Numbered from the stretch's first letter, positions 10,377 to 21,802 are shown. The stretch: DNA of 64,000 nucleotides from Agrypnia vestita (GCA_016648135.1 JADDOH010004226.1:1-64000); one strand, 5' to 3'. Notes: generated by a model not told the origin, from the letters alone. Program-made: numbers and translations.

Positions 10377-11362
10377 TATCGACCATACATACTATTATAT
10401 TAAACATGTACAAATTGTATCTAAATAGAACCTAATAAAAAAAATATGTGCTTAATTTTTGCAGGATTTAAATAAAACTCCTCACTGATCACTAAGATTA
10501 TAAGTATAGTACTCAAAATAATCCAGTAAGCTAAAAAGATTTTTTTTATATAATTCCATCGTTATTTAAATCTTCGAATATTTTATTTCATTTTATTTTT
10601 GTTGTCAACATAAATTGTTATTTATTGCGACCTTAATTGTGTACGCTTACGGTAAATGAGCGACCATTAGGAAATTCATTGTCAACGTTGGTTTTGGCTG
10701 CTTTTTTATTATTCATTTTAAATGCCCTGTCTTAAGAGACGAAGCCACAATACTTCCATAAGAACAATCTTGCGCGATGGCTTACCTCTCATATTAAATT
10801 ATTTTACAGAGCTTAAACTCGTCCAAAGTTGGGAAAATGTTGTTTAGCTTCCTCTCTGAAGCTTATATCGTATTTCTGAGCTTACAAGACATCTTTTGCA
10901 CGACCGGTGTTTCGATCGCGACCGCGCTGTTGGCTGAACATTTGGCTTTATAAAATTTAAATATACATATTTTATTTTAAAGGAAAACGAAAATGAAAGG
11001 AAGGTACTTGTTTCAAAATTTTATCGCTATTTGTTTTATTCAATTCAATTCAAAGAAAAAATAAACAAACAAAAAAAAATAGGTGTACGCATCTGTATTT
11101 CGCATCTCGCTCTGACATTAGACATGTTGGTGACGTCTGTCGGTTTTTATGATTGCAAAAGTGACGTTTGAGTTTTGAGGTTAGTAACATAAGAAAAAAA
11201 AAACAATTTGTCTTCAATGCTATTTAAATTTACTACAATATTATATTTGATAAATATTTTATAAAAAAAATACAAAAAAATTGAATTTTTTAACAGCCAA
11301 AGTACTAAGAGCGATCACTGTATAATATGCGTATATCAATACAATCAAATTCTAGCATACCT
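10377..11362. other. AT-rich DNA, nothing recognised
   Basis: A slightly less AT-rich patch at 10720-10930 holds no frame or repeat that I can identify. Confidence 0.4.
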
Positions 11363-11757
11363 CGGATGCACAAACTGGGCAATGAACTACCTACATATGT
11401 CGACATTTTAAATCTATCTCTCTCAAAATTTAAAAAATCATTATATGATTATTTCTTTTCAAAATATTAAATTTTTATATAATGTCTTAAATTTTTTATA
11501 TATACCTGGCTATTCAAATTTAATATTGCTATATTATCGATGAGTAAAAATTTCTGAGATCACTACTTTACACTTTTTTGCATATATACTTTTTTTACAT
11601 ATATGTTTAACCTCATTATGTTTAAACTATGTATATATACTTTTTTACATTTATACCCTTTATTTTTCTTTTACATTTAATCGTTTGTTAATTTTAATTA
11701 TGTATAAACCTGTTGTAAAAGGCTATTAAGCCGTGTAATTAATAAAAAATAAATAAA
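11363..11757 (+). mobile_element. LINE 3' end (RT C-terminus, UTR, tail)
   Basis: Frame RMHKLGNELPTYVDILNL followed by SLSKFKKSLYDYFFSKY and a stop at 11468-11470 matches the final residues of CR1/Jockey-like reverse transcriptases (…LP…LxxFKxxLxxYL…). A short UTR and an AATAAAAAATAAATAAAT tail follow, ending near 11757. Heavily 5'-truncated. Confidence 0.65.
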
Positions 11758-12856
11758 TTTTAAAAAAATTTATAAAAAAGAATGGGGCGCATTTTCTCAA
11801 ACCCCAACGATGGCTTGCATTAAATAAGCCATGCATTTACATCACTGTAAAGCTCTCTCATCACAGTTAGATTAGTTGTATTTGGTTTTTATTTATTTAA
11901 TTATTTATTGTAAAGGAATTCTTACAATAAGATTATTTATATTACAACTTAATATGGAATATTTTCTATTCGACAGAAGCGAGAGCTTATTTAACACATA
12001 CCACGAATTGCTAATTCGATTCTATTGACACACATATACTGGGTCCCTGCCTTTAGTACTGTATCTATTAAAAATATTTTCAACTCCAGAATACGTATTA
12101 ATTTTTCAATCACATATACGTAAAATTTATCGAAAATAATATAAAGGATAGGTTGAAAATTTGGGCACCATGGTTTAAAAAGCTAATGCTGTGTTCCTGA
12201 AATCCGTTGATGTGGCACTTAAAATCCCATTAATGCCTTCAAATTCTAAGATAAACTGGTTCCCTCTTATGATCTGGTCCAAAGTTATATTACTTCGGAG
12301 TATGTTTAATTTGGTTGTTTAAATCAGTGGAAACTTTTTAAACGTTCTTCTGTAATCCGTGGTAAATGAAGTAGATAGCTTTTTTCAACATTTTATCCCC
12401 TTAGATCGACATCTTATATTTATTTTGAAAGAAAGTCAATAGGGCAAAAATCAAGATCAAAAAATACAAAAATATCATGCGAGATTTTACATTTCTTATC
12501 AAAACAGCGTCATTCATATGGATCCACAAAAGAAGCTGAAATAAAAGTAAAAGAAAAAAAAAGAAGAATAAATTGGAACGCAGGAGAAAAAGAATGAAGA
12601 AGAAACAAAAAAAACGTAATTTGGAAAAAAGATAAATAAAATTACAAAAAATTGACAAGCAGGACTAAAAAAATATAAAATATGTTAGAATGAATAAAAT
12701 AAAATGAGTAATAAGACACACATACACTACATCGCCATATTAATCACAAACATAGTCAAAGAACACAAATAATAAAAAGTAAAAATATATCTACATAACT
12801 CCAATAAAATTGTATTAATTATAAAATAATTATTTGGAAATAGGAATATCGCGGTG
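11758..12856. other. AT-rich DNA, nothing recognised
   Basis: Includes an A/G-rich simple stretch (12540-12640) that yields a spurious minus-strand frame. No gene evidence. Confidence 0.4.
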
Positions 12857-12924
12857 TTCTCCTGGAACGAGGCTCGGACCCCCGACTATTCTAGAACACT
12901 GGTGTCTAGACCAACGGGCTACCA
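12857..12924 (-). mobile_element. tRNA-derived SINE head, relic
   Basis: On the minus strand: TAGCCCGTTGGTCTA (A-box-like) and GGTCCGAGCCTCG (B-box-like) about 45 bp apart, with a TTCTAGAA anticodon-loop-like segment between. The spacing suits an RNA polymerase III internal promoter of a tRNA-derived SINE. The acceptor ends do not pair well, so it is not a working tRNA. Confidence 0.5.
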
Positions 12925-13660
12925 TGTATCCTTTTTTTTCATTTACGACCACGTAATATGTATACAATTTCACACCACCATATCACATATTTGGTCGATT
13001 ACTGTTTTTCAAAATTTATTTCTCGATGAATCAAGATTGCGGGAGGCATTGTATTAATTAAAACTTTTAATATACAATTCATTGCCACTGTAAAATGTAA
13101 ACTTTAAACTATAAAATAAATTACGCTCACCGGCCAGTTTTGTTTAATATAAAATTTAAATAATTTAGTGCCGTTTGAAAAACTTAACCCTTTTGTAATA
13201 GTTTGCACTTGCCGGTTTATCCCAGTAGCGATAAAAAGCATCTCCCCCGCTAAACCCTCTGTCTCCCTTATTATAACCAGTCTACCTCAGTTGAACGTAA
13301 ATCCTTTTAATCTTATTTGCTGATCATACTTTTTCCACATCTCTAACTATGGCGGTCCATTTAAAAGAGATACTCCATCTTTATAACACTAATAAGAAGC
13401 ATCTTATCTCTGTTGTATTTTCGTTTTGAATGATAATTTAATAAACATAAATTTGCACCCATTTTGTCTATCTACTACAATTTGATAGATACGTGCAATA
13501 TCTTCTGCATGCAATGTAGTATCTTTTAAATTTAGTCGTTTAACTGCAGCAGAAAATTATTTATAATGTTTTAAGAATTGTGGAAAATATTGTTTGGCAG
13601 TGTGTGTACATAATTTAATAAATAAACGCATTACGCTGTTGTGTTGTTACTATTATATGT
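12925..13660. other. AT-rich DNA, nothing recognised
   Basis: No motif found. The region 13200-13360 is slightly less AT-rich but holds no frame. Confidence 0.4.
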
Positions 13661-14015
13661 CTCATAGTAGCAAAAACTTTAAAGGTAGATTCCTGCCCTG
13701 ATAATGAGTCGAAAATGCTCAAGCAATCATGACGTAATATCAATAGTTATGGAGATATGGAATATCAAGTTTTGAATTTTCTTTTTCAATATTTCTCACT
13801 TAGTTTTTGCAAAACGTTGAACTATTATTACAGTGACCTATATCGATAGTAAAAAATTCATTTTTTCATAATTGATATAAGTTACTGTAATGATAGTTCA
13901 ACTTTTTACAAAAAATATGTCAAAAATATTGAAAAAAATGCAATCTTTGATATTGCATATCTCCATAACTATTGCTTTAAGATTTTCGACTAACTACAAG
14001 GCAGGATCCACTATA

Positions 14016-14018
<3 letters not shown>
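13661..14018. mobile_element. Palindromic MITE, copy 1
   Basis: The left arm (about 13688-13845) and right arm (about 13864-14010) are inverted copies. For example GTTATGGAGATATGGAATATC is answered by GATATTGCATATCTCCATAAC. The arms almost meet, so the whole 350 bp can fold on itself. A second copy lies at 56750-57176. No coding. A (TA)n microsatellite follows at once. Confidence 0.7.
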
Positions 14019-14054
<36 letters not shown>

Positions 14055-14062
14055 TATAATAT
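14019..14062. repeat. (TA)n microsatellite
   Basis: Alternating TA with a few interruptions, directly abutting the palindromic MITE. Confidence 0.85.
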
Positions 14063-14555
14063 GTTGTGTTTCAATTAACACTTGAAAGATAAAAAAATAT
14101 ATATCATTAAGAACGTCAAAGGTATTTATAAAATTATTTTGATGATCAATCCTTGTGTGTTGTTTCTACATGAAATATATTAGATTTAGATTTCCACCAA
14201 TCACATAAAATTTTAAATTGTTTTATCAAATCTAAAGTATACAATCATTCAATTTATTATATATTACATTTTTGTGTCAATTATTCTTCTCCATCTTCGT
14301 TTTACTCCAAGTAGTAGTGTAAGATCCAGGGGATATTCTGATTATCTCTTCATATTATAATTAACATTTAATCACTACTGTTTTTTATTTTAATGCCGAA
14401 TGGTTTTTTAATGTCCGTTCTATATATAAAAAGGTGAGTTTAAAACAAATAGTTAAAATAGGTTAAATAGTTAAAATATCACGATATTATATGCAACGCG
14501 TATTTGAATTATTCATCGTCTGATTTATATGCAAGTTTGACAATCGCCTTACTGC
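14063..14555. other. AT-rich DNA, nothing recognised
   Basis: No recognisable feature. A small GTTAAATAGTTAAAATA repeat lies near 14452-14480. Confidence 0.4.
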
Positions 14556-14925
14556 AAACTCCGGATCAACTCGGGCACTTGCACCCGAAACCCGCGAATT
14601 AATTTCTTCCCCCACCCCTTCCCCCACCCCTTCCCAGCCCCTTCCCTCCCCCCCTCCCCCCCGCGCGCTTTGCCCTCCCCGCGAATCTATTTGTCCCTGT
14701 CGCCAAACTTGCGCCGGTCTTGTGGGCTGGTGCAGTGCAAACTTGATAACCGATTTTGAATGATGGGCTCACACTGAAGTTAATACAAGTTCAACGGCGT
14801 GTCGCGTAATCCCGAGAAACTTCAATTGCTTCCCGAATTCGAACGCGCCCCTGACGCGAAGTTTTCGGCATCGCGAATCTCGTCCGCGTTCGCCGACTCC
14901 TTATTTTGTTTGTCTTCAAATTGAT
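14556..14925. promoter_or_regulatory. GC-rich island with C-rich tract
   Basis: Contains a C/T-rich tract with repeated CCCCTTCCC (14607-14665) and CCCCGCGAATCTAT (14678-14691), the latter shared with the island at 4.8 kb. It continues with many CG dinucleotides to about 14900. No believable open frame. Candidate regulatory or conserved non-coding element, by composition and shared motif only. Confidence 0.35.
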
Positions 14926-15143
14926 TTCGTGTATTAAAGTACCTTAAGTAACTAATGAGGAGTCAAGTCGTGCGCGGGTAGACATAGACGATTAATAAAA
15001 TTGAATTATTAATTAAAAACATTGTATATACCAATTGGAGTAACGTTACGTCTACCGGTCTCGATACCATTGTATCTTCATCATGACGGACGCACGCGTT
15101 AATTATTGAACGGGGGCATGGCCACAGTTATTGCGGGGGGTAT

Positions 15144-15222
15144 TCAATATATAAATATATATATATATTTGTTACTTTTCTCCCATCACAAGAATGTGTT
15201 GTACATACATACATATGACATT

Positions 15223-15253
<31 letters not shown>

Positions 15254-15757
15254 GTATATATATATACATATAAAAAGAAACACGTGTTTCCCTATTCGCC
15301 AAGTTTTTTCCACAACCACCCATCGGTGGTTATAGTGGTGGATAGCCCTTGGTGTCACATCGAAAATATGGGTGTTTGGTGGGGGTGGCTGTGCTTGAGT
15401 GGGAGTGGGTGACGAAAATGTGCTTTCTAGCACATTGTTTTGTCATGGGAAGGCCGCAAATGCTTCAGATTGTTTCAAAATAGGCGCGCTGACTGTGTCG
15501 GTGAGTCTAGAAGGTTCCAGAAAAATCTACTCTAGAAAATTCTGGAAGGTTCTTAGGTTCTAGAAAATTCCCGAAAGTTCTATAACGTTCTAAGCTAAGT
15601 GGCGGAATGTGTCGGTGTGTCTAGAAGGTTCCTGTACATTTGATAAATTTCTTGAAAGTTCTGGGAGGAGAATGTTCTAGAAGGTTCGCGAAAGTTCTAT
15701 GACGATCCAAACAGAGTACTAAAAATCTACGCGTGCGAATCCGCGTGGGCACAGCTA
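15144..15757 (+). mobile_element. Non-autonomous Helitron carrying heat-shock-element array
   Basis: The 3' end is CAGCTAG|T at 15757, preceded by CTACGCGTGCGAATCCGCGTG, the same tip as the copy at 1-276. Positions 15323-15498 match that copy closely. The 5' boundary is uncertain; TC at 15144 followed by AT-rich sequence is the best guess, and a (TA)n run (15225-15270) lies inside. Between 15499 and 15715 it carries a segment absent from the other copy, made of alternating GAA and TTC units at 2-bp spacing. No Rep/helicase coding. Confidence 0.75.
15506..15697. promoter_or_regulatory. Array of heat-shock elements (HSF binding-site pattern)
   Basis: Canonical heat-shock elements are inverted GAA units at 5-bp phase. 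Exact runs here: GAAnnTTCnnGAA at 15510-15522; four units at 15535-15552; five units at 15558-15580 (continuing through a degenerate TAA to another TTC at 15588); two units at 15624-15631; three at 15649-15661; six at 15670-15697. Three units suffice for strong HSF trimer binding in known promoters. That HSF binds here is an inference; the pattern itself is read directly. Confidence 0.8.
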
Positions 15758-16770
15758 GTAAACCAGTATAATATTGAAATTCAACTGGTTATTAATTATA
15801 TTAGCTTAAGTATTCAGGCATTTATTGATTTCTAAGTTATTCAATCTGAAGCCTCTATTAATTATGTGGACAATTTCAATACCGTTTTCTTTTTTAAATG
15901 TGTTGCCTGTCTCCAAAAAATGGTTCGCGAATTATGTGAAGTTATACAATGGTGGAAACTTTGTGAAATAAACAATGAAAAAGTTTACCTTCACAACGTC
16001 GAATTTAGTCGAGAGAGTGAATTTTTTTTTCTTGTCAATATACACCCTCATAGTGGTGAAATGATTCGAATATTAAAAAGATGAAATTATATATTTTTTC
16101 GTCCGTTATATTTACAAAGCGTTGCATTTAGTTATTCTTTTCTTTTCAGCTTTATGAAACACTCTAATATGAAACAAATGGGAATTAATGTCCTCATTTG
16201 TCTTGAACGCAATTGTCGGGACGCCGCCACAACGCTTTAACCCTCAAAATTGAAAAATATTAGTCAGATTTTTTATTTAGTATTTTTAATATCACAGTAA
16301 GTTAACCAATAGTCACCTAAACCAACATATAATTTTGTTATATTAGTTTTAGAACAATAAATGGTTATAGCAAATTATTGTGTTCTCCAGTTGTCTAATT
16401 TTTTCTAAACTGTACAACACTGCACAGTTTTATAGTGAAAATATTATTTTTTTATTACATTCGTCATTTTACATGAATTTATTGTGTAGTTTTGTAATTA
16501 CATATTTGTATTATTTTTTAAATTCGTAACGGTGTCAATTATTAATAAATAATTATTTAGTATTAATAATTTTTAATAGGGTAAAGTCTAACACTAAACT
16601 AACACCTAAAGTCACGTATACCTACTATATTACCAATATAATTAAGAAATCTTAAAGATGTCGTGCTTATAACCAAATTGAGTTAGTCTTGTTTAACTTA
16701 TTTTAACTATTTTTTGCGTGCAACGATTATATTTACTGATCAATTAATTATTAACACAAGGATTTCTTTT
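15758..16770. other. AT-rich DNA, nothing recognised
   Basis: A 72-codon frame (15866-16084) has no recognisable motif. No repeats identified. Confidence 0.4.
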
Positions 16771-17005
16771 TACTCCCTTTATATTAACTCGCGGCGTCTG
16801 ATTGATTGATTGTTTGTCTGACGAAAAAACTTTGGATCGATTTTTAACCCTTTTCCCGTGATCAAATCGAGCTGAAACTTTGCAAGCAGACTCTTGGCGA
16901 CGATCAAAAAGACCTATCAAATTTTCGTTAAAAAAAAGTATAATTTTGGATTTTTAGAAATTTTAATGGTTTTTTCAAATTGGAATCATTACAAAAGTTT
17001 GATTA
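16771..17005 (+). repeat. ACTCCC-ended dispersed repeat, copy A
   Basis: Starts ACTCCCTTTATATTAACTCG and continues with TTTGGATCGATTTTTAACCC and GAGCTGAAACTTTGCAAGCA. The same body occurs inverted at 58562-58852 and direct at 59690-59955 and 59966-60285. Non-coding; probably a non-autonomous DNA transposon family. Confidence 0.65.
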
Positions 17006-17795
17006 CTACCAACGGCGGCCTGATAACGTCACGGAATATTTAAAATTTGAATTACCCCATCGCACAAAGGTTGGAAATTAGATTCCGTGCGTACAAAATT
17101 AAAAAAACGAAAGTCGTAATAAAAGTATATATGCAGCGAAATAAACTTAGTTCCTTGGGTAATAAAGTCCCACTAATAGTTAATTACTTAGAATAAATCC
17201 CTCGTGTCTAGTCGAGCAGGTAGTGACATGTTGTTGCAAAAAATAAAGTTGAGTTATTGTCAGTCGGATACGAGTGTTTGTACCAAAGTGGTGTGTTTAT
17301 GTTTTTGAATTTTGTTTTACGAACTATGGAATCGATAAACTTAGGTAACTTTTTTAAAATATAATCCACATTTTTATTCAATTAATATTCTACAGAGCCA
17401 CGATTTGTTTTTAACAAAATATCGTAAATTTTTTCTGCATGCCGTAGACTGCCAAAACTGGGATTGACTTGTATTGATTCTAAATGTTGTAAACTATCTT
17501 TCTCTAATACCTTGGCTACAGATTTAAAATCAATCGGAGTGCACTTCGGTACGCCTGTATACAGAATTTATTTATTTTCCAGCTTTCGGATTACCAAGGA
17601 AAAAACTGTTTGTAGATGGTTAAATAGCGAGACTTTTCTAAAGGAAGAAATCAAATAATAAAGAGATACACTATACATTTTTCATTTTCAGTCAATCAAT
17701 TATTTAATTACATGATGGTAAACTTAATTTACAAAGAAAGGGAGTAAAATAAAAATGGGTTAGTTTTTTCCATTTGACCTGATTTAAAACATAAT
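17006..17795. other. AT-rich DNA, nothing recognised
   Basis: A 64-codon frame at 17464-17658 has no recognisable motif. No repeat was matched. Confidence 0.4.
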
Positions 17796-18025
17796 ATCCA
17801 CGCCGATCTCGACGCTTCCATATTTTTCATTCCATATTGTTGGATCAGAGTTTCCCCCGCGCACATGTTTCCCCGTACATAGAGTCCCGGAGCGCAGAAC
17901 TCGTCTGGTTATTGCGCGTATTTATTGCTCTTCCTGGGTTATAAATAATACTTAACCCCGCCATTCCTGCGCCCCGGACCCGCCCTCCCTCCAACAGGAA
18001 CACTAGCCATGTGATGTCCTTTATT
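17796..18025. promoter_or_regulatory. GC-rich island
   Basis: A short island rich in C runs and CG (for example GCGCCCCGGACCCGCCCTCC near 17970). No open frame of note. Candidate conserved non-coding DNA by composition only. Confidence 0.3.
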
Positions 18026-18386
18026 AAACAGTGCGGCCAGAGAGAGATTACTGAACTTTTTATGCATAAAAACTAAACAGCGTGTATAAATATGTAGGCT
18101 ATGAATGCGCTCCTTTCAAGGCAGTCATAATCCCATATTTACATTTTATTTATAAAAAACCTAAAAATTTGTTACTTTTTTTTTATGATTTAACCGTGTC
18201 GGCAGACAATATATTCGTCATAGGGAATTCGTTTAAAAAACCATCCATAAAATTACCAGTTGTATGGAATTATTTCCTTTCAACTGAAATTCGCACGATA
18301 GATATATATTATTTACTAGCTGTTACCCTTCAAAAAGGACGGTACTATTACGTGTCGGTTCCTAAGAAGTATTTAATTATTTTATT

Positions 18387-18600
18387 TTAAAAAAATCGTA
18401 ATTTTTTTTTAATCCAAAAAAAAAATCGTAATTTTTTTTAAATCCAAAAAAAAAATTCGTAAAAAAAAACAATTTTTTTACTGTAAAGAAGTTACGGACG
18501 TTACACGAAGTTACGGGGACAGACAGACAGAGGATGAACGGACGGACGGACGGATGGACAGACAGACAACGAAATTATTATAATTGGGATTAGTATAAGA
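18387..18600 (+). repeat. A/T homopolymer repeats followed by (GACA)/(GGAC) microsatellite
   Basis: AATCCAAAAAAAAAATCGTAA-type units repeat about three times (18387-18475). Then GTTACGGACGTTACACGAAG leads into GGACAGACAGACAG and GGACGGACGGACGGATGGAC up to 18568. The same arrangement occurs inverted near 57370-57470, so this belongs to a dispersed family with a built-in microsatellite. Confidence 0.65.
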
Positions 18601-18854
18601 AGTTTGCTTGCATTATTTAAGTATCTAAGATTTTATGCAATAAATTTTCTTCTATTTTATAAAATAGAATCAATGCACTTAAAAAAAATGTATAATTTTG
18701 TTAATAATGTATTTATGGGTCATCTGTGTTCTTTACTTCACATTCAAACATATCATTCTTATTTAATCAATAAAACAGATGCAATCATTATTATATTACG
18801 AGTCATACTATTATATTAAAGCGCTTCTCTAATAATTATTGGAAAAGTAGTCAT

Positions 18855-19007
18855 TTTTTATTTTATTTTACGCTTCAACAGGCCAAAGAGTTCTAAAACA
18901 CCCAGGCTTGAGTAAATCACATATATTAATTTGGACCTCACCGGGAATCGAACCCGGAACTCTCGATGTGAAAACCAGTGTCGTGCCCACAGGGCTACGA
19001 GGGCCGT
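18855..19007 (-). mobile_element. tRNA-Glu-like SINE, copy 1
   Basis: On the minus strand it starts GGCCCTCGTAGCCCTGTGGG, carries an A box, an anticodon-loop-like GGTTTTCACA, and a perfect T-arm CCGGG-TTCGATT-CCCGG containing the B box. The TTTTCAC loop with TTC and the T-arm resemble tRNA-Glu. The anticodon stem does not pair, and a SINE body (ATTTACTCAAG...TTTGGCCTGTTGAAGCG) with an A-rich tail follows, so it is a SINE, not a tRNA. A second copy is at 54979-55150. Confidence 0.8.
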
Positions 19008-19054
19008 CTTTGCATCTTAATATTTTCCAGAACCTCCGGATGAAAAATTCTTAA

Positions 19055-19905
19055 AGCGAACCGCCGAATAGTAGATATTTACCGACTATTCGTATTCGCC
19101 GAATATCATCACGAATATTAAAAACAAACTATTTATAACTGAAAGCAACGCAAATTACGGTTTGGCTGTGCACCATGCATCCGAACACATCTACGCACTG
19201 TATTATCGGGGATTCTCCTAACATTGAATGAATGGATTTATTGAGTTCTCAAGTTGTCAATTGTTGCTTGTTTCACATCAAAACATAGGTTCTTTTGTAT
19301 AGTTTCGTTGGGTTATTAATAAGGTTAGGTGCTCATTTCATGTAGTTTTTGTTTTGTAATACGTATTGTTTGTTCCATTTTATTTCCGTTGTGTGTAAAA
19401 GTGTTGAAAAAAGTGATATTTATTTTCGACCGCTGGGTTTGGCTGTGCACCATGTATCCGAACATATCTACGCACTCTATTATCGGGGATTCCCCTAACA
19501 TTGAATAAATGGATTTATTGTGTTCTCAAGTTGTCAATTGTTACTTGTTTCACATCAAAACACGAGTTCTTTTGTATAGTTTTGTTGGGTTATTAATAAG
19601 GTTAGGTGCTCATTTCATGTAGTTTTTGTTTTGCAATACGTATTGTTTGTTCCATTTTATTTACGTTGTGTGTAAAAGTGTTAAAAAAAGCGATATATTT
19701 TTTCGACCGCTGGGAATGTACAAACGGATAAAATAAATATTGTGCTTTTTGAACAAAAATTTGGCGGTTCTAAATTTTAGGTATTAAATCTCTTAGTAAA
19801 AAAAGAACAGTGGTATATTATTTATAGCCTTATTGAATTATTCGTATTCGCCGAATAGTTGGTTTGATATTCGTATTCGTGAAAGTAGTATTCGTTGCAT
19901 CAATA
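19055..19905. mobile_element. Repeat unit with ATTCGTATTCGCCGAAT ends and internal tandem duplication
   Basis: CGAATA-type motifs (ATTCGTATTCGCCGAATA) occur on both sides, at 19084-19105 and 19838-19858, with GAACCGCCGAATAG at 19059-19072 and an inverted GGCGGTTC at 19763-19770. Between them lie two tandem units: 19159-19435 and 19436-19711, period 277 bp, each starting GGTTTGGCTGTGCACCATG and ending TTTTCGACCGCT. Non-coding; likely a DNA transposon derivative. Confidence 0.5.
19159..19711. repeat. 277-bp tandem duplication
   Basis: Two head-to-tail units with period 277 bp that differ by scattered substitutions only. Both contain GGTTAGGTGCTCATTTCATG and GTATTGTTTGTTCCATTTTA. Confidence 0.9.
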
Positions 19906-20200
19906 GACGGTATTACCCGCGAACGTTTTGATTCCCAAATCAATATCGCCCGATTCACCTATTCATCATGTTAACTTCCGAACGGGCTCTCTATTGGAGA
20001 ATAATAATTTATTCAGTAAACATTTTTGCCTGATAAGACCGCTCCGTTTCCCGACTTGGTCCTTTCCGCCCGGCGAATGGAAATGTGGGTCAATTGGCAC
20101 TGGGAAGCGACCGGCGTATCAACCGGGCGGCTGGGGGTGGGTGTATACACGTGTGTGTGTACCATGCACGTGCGAATGTGTGTGTACAATATCAATATTT
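19906..20200. other. Moderately GC-rich stretch with (GT)n
   Basis: Contains GC-rich sequence near 20040-20130 and a GT-rich run (20151-20190). Overlapping frames on both strands have no recognisable motif. Confidence 0.3.
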
Positions 20201-21020
20201 GCATGTTTATATTTGAATATCACATTTCGCTAACGTGTAACACCTCTAGTTGTAGCGAATCACGTATCTTTCTCACTTTACGACAATGTAATCGAATCCC
20301 TTGTGAAACAGCAAAGGGGGTCGGGACACCGTGGAGGACTTGCCCTTTTTATCGGCAAATTTTTATTTTTATCGATGTTGTTTGTAGTTTTATCTTTAGC
20401 ATGTAGTGCTTACCAAACTCTCAAATGGGCACATGGCAAACATTTATCTCGAAGATGCTTTGTGTATTTTTTTGTATTTCTCTCGGCTACATTGAGGAAT
20501 ATTGAATGACATGATCGACTGTCGTAGGTCATAGTGAGAAGTTAATTTTGTTTCAGTAAAGAAACGTTACCCGTGTATATTTTTTACTATGTAAACGTTG
20601 TCATATTATCAAACATCGAAGACGACAACATTTAAGAACACCAAATTGGGTGAAAAACATGAACTGTATTCTTCATGTGAGTTTAATTATAATTGTATAT
20701 TTTATTACTGGAGTTTCGAGAGTATCAGAATCTCTCATCGACGGGCGAAGTATTAAACTGACTGCATTCAAATATATAATTATTTTTTTTACATTTATAA
20801 GTGGAAATACGAATAATTAATTGATTAGGTACTGACAAAATGAACTATAGTTACTGGGGTAAAAGTGGTTATAGCGGAAATATTGAGAGCAGAGGAGAAG
20901 AGTTAGTGAAAGTTATATTATTAGGCAAATTTCTTTCAAAAAATTTCATTTTATTTATTTATTTATTTAATACACGGTACAACGTACCATTAAAAAAACA
21001 ATGTATATAAAGATGTATAG
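20201..21020. other. AT-rich DNA, nothing recognised
   Basis: No coding or repeat signature seen. Confidence 0.4.
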
Positions 21021-21029
21021 ATTGATAGG

Positions 21030-21092
21030 TATATATATATATTATATATAATATATCTATATATATATATTATATATATATAATATATATAT
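21030..21092. repeat. (TA)n microsatellite, palindromic
   Basis: About 60 bp of TATATATATTATATATAA-type sequence. Confidence 0.85.
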
Positions 21093-21429
21093 ACTCGTGA
21101 CGGGATGCAGAATGTTAAATGGTATATGAATGATTATTATCTACGATGTAGTTAGCGAATTCAGAAAAATTATTACTATTTAGATAATGACGATGCTCTT
21201 ATTCTAACGTTGAGATTTCTAAACGTTTGATCAATTTATTACCAATTGAAATCTCTGCATGAAATTTTGTAAACCACACTTTTTTCCTAATTGATCTATT
21301 TTTGACTTTGAATTAAGGAGTAACGCGCCTATATTATCATTAGTTGAATATTGGGAGGGAGAAATTTAGTTATATTAGTAAATTTTGGGCCTGTATGTAG
21401 AATTTTTCTCCACGAAATGTTGTCAATGT

Positions 21430-21802
21430 ATTGCGCTAGCAATAATTATCAACTATCTTAACTTCGAATGTCTGTCGGTTCTTTACGTCCGTAACCTGCT
21501 GTAATTACAAATTTAGTTAATTAGAGTGTGACACGCATACGGCGCGCGTCCCGGGTTACACGCAAGGGTAGTTAGTTATTAATTATTATTATGTTCCGAG
21601 ATTTTTCACGGGTTTACGGCCAGCATCTATCCTGATTATCCCACTATTCCAAAAAGTACATCGATCATTTCACTTTCGCCCCTACTTGAGAGTGTTAATC
21701 ACAAGCGCTCCTCGGTATACGATCTTTAATTTCCCCCCTGTTTTGTTTATTATACGTGAGAGAGTCGCGGAACGTGCAAGCGCGGGTCCTCCAGCCGCCC
21801 TG
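21430..21802. promoter_or_regulatory. GC-rich island, left part
   Basis: CG-rich sequence including GGCGCGCGTCCCGGGTTACA at about 21541-21560. It runs directly into a hAT-type insertion at 21811 and resumes at 23669, then again at 24392. Read together, the three pieces look like one ancestral GC-rich stretch split by insertions. No convincing frame; candidate regulatory DNA. Confidence 0.35.

Noticed and set aside
18311..18330. ACTAGCTGTTACCC as another Helitron tip
   Set aside because: It has the CTAGT end but no adjoining GC hairpin and no matching start was found.
18855..19007. Functional tRNA-Glu gene
   Set aside because: The anticodon stem does not pair, and a SINE body and tail follow; a second diverged copy has the same body.
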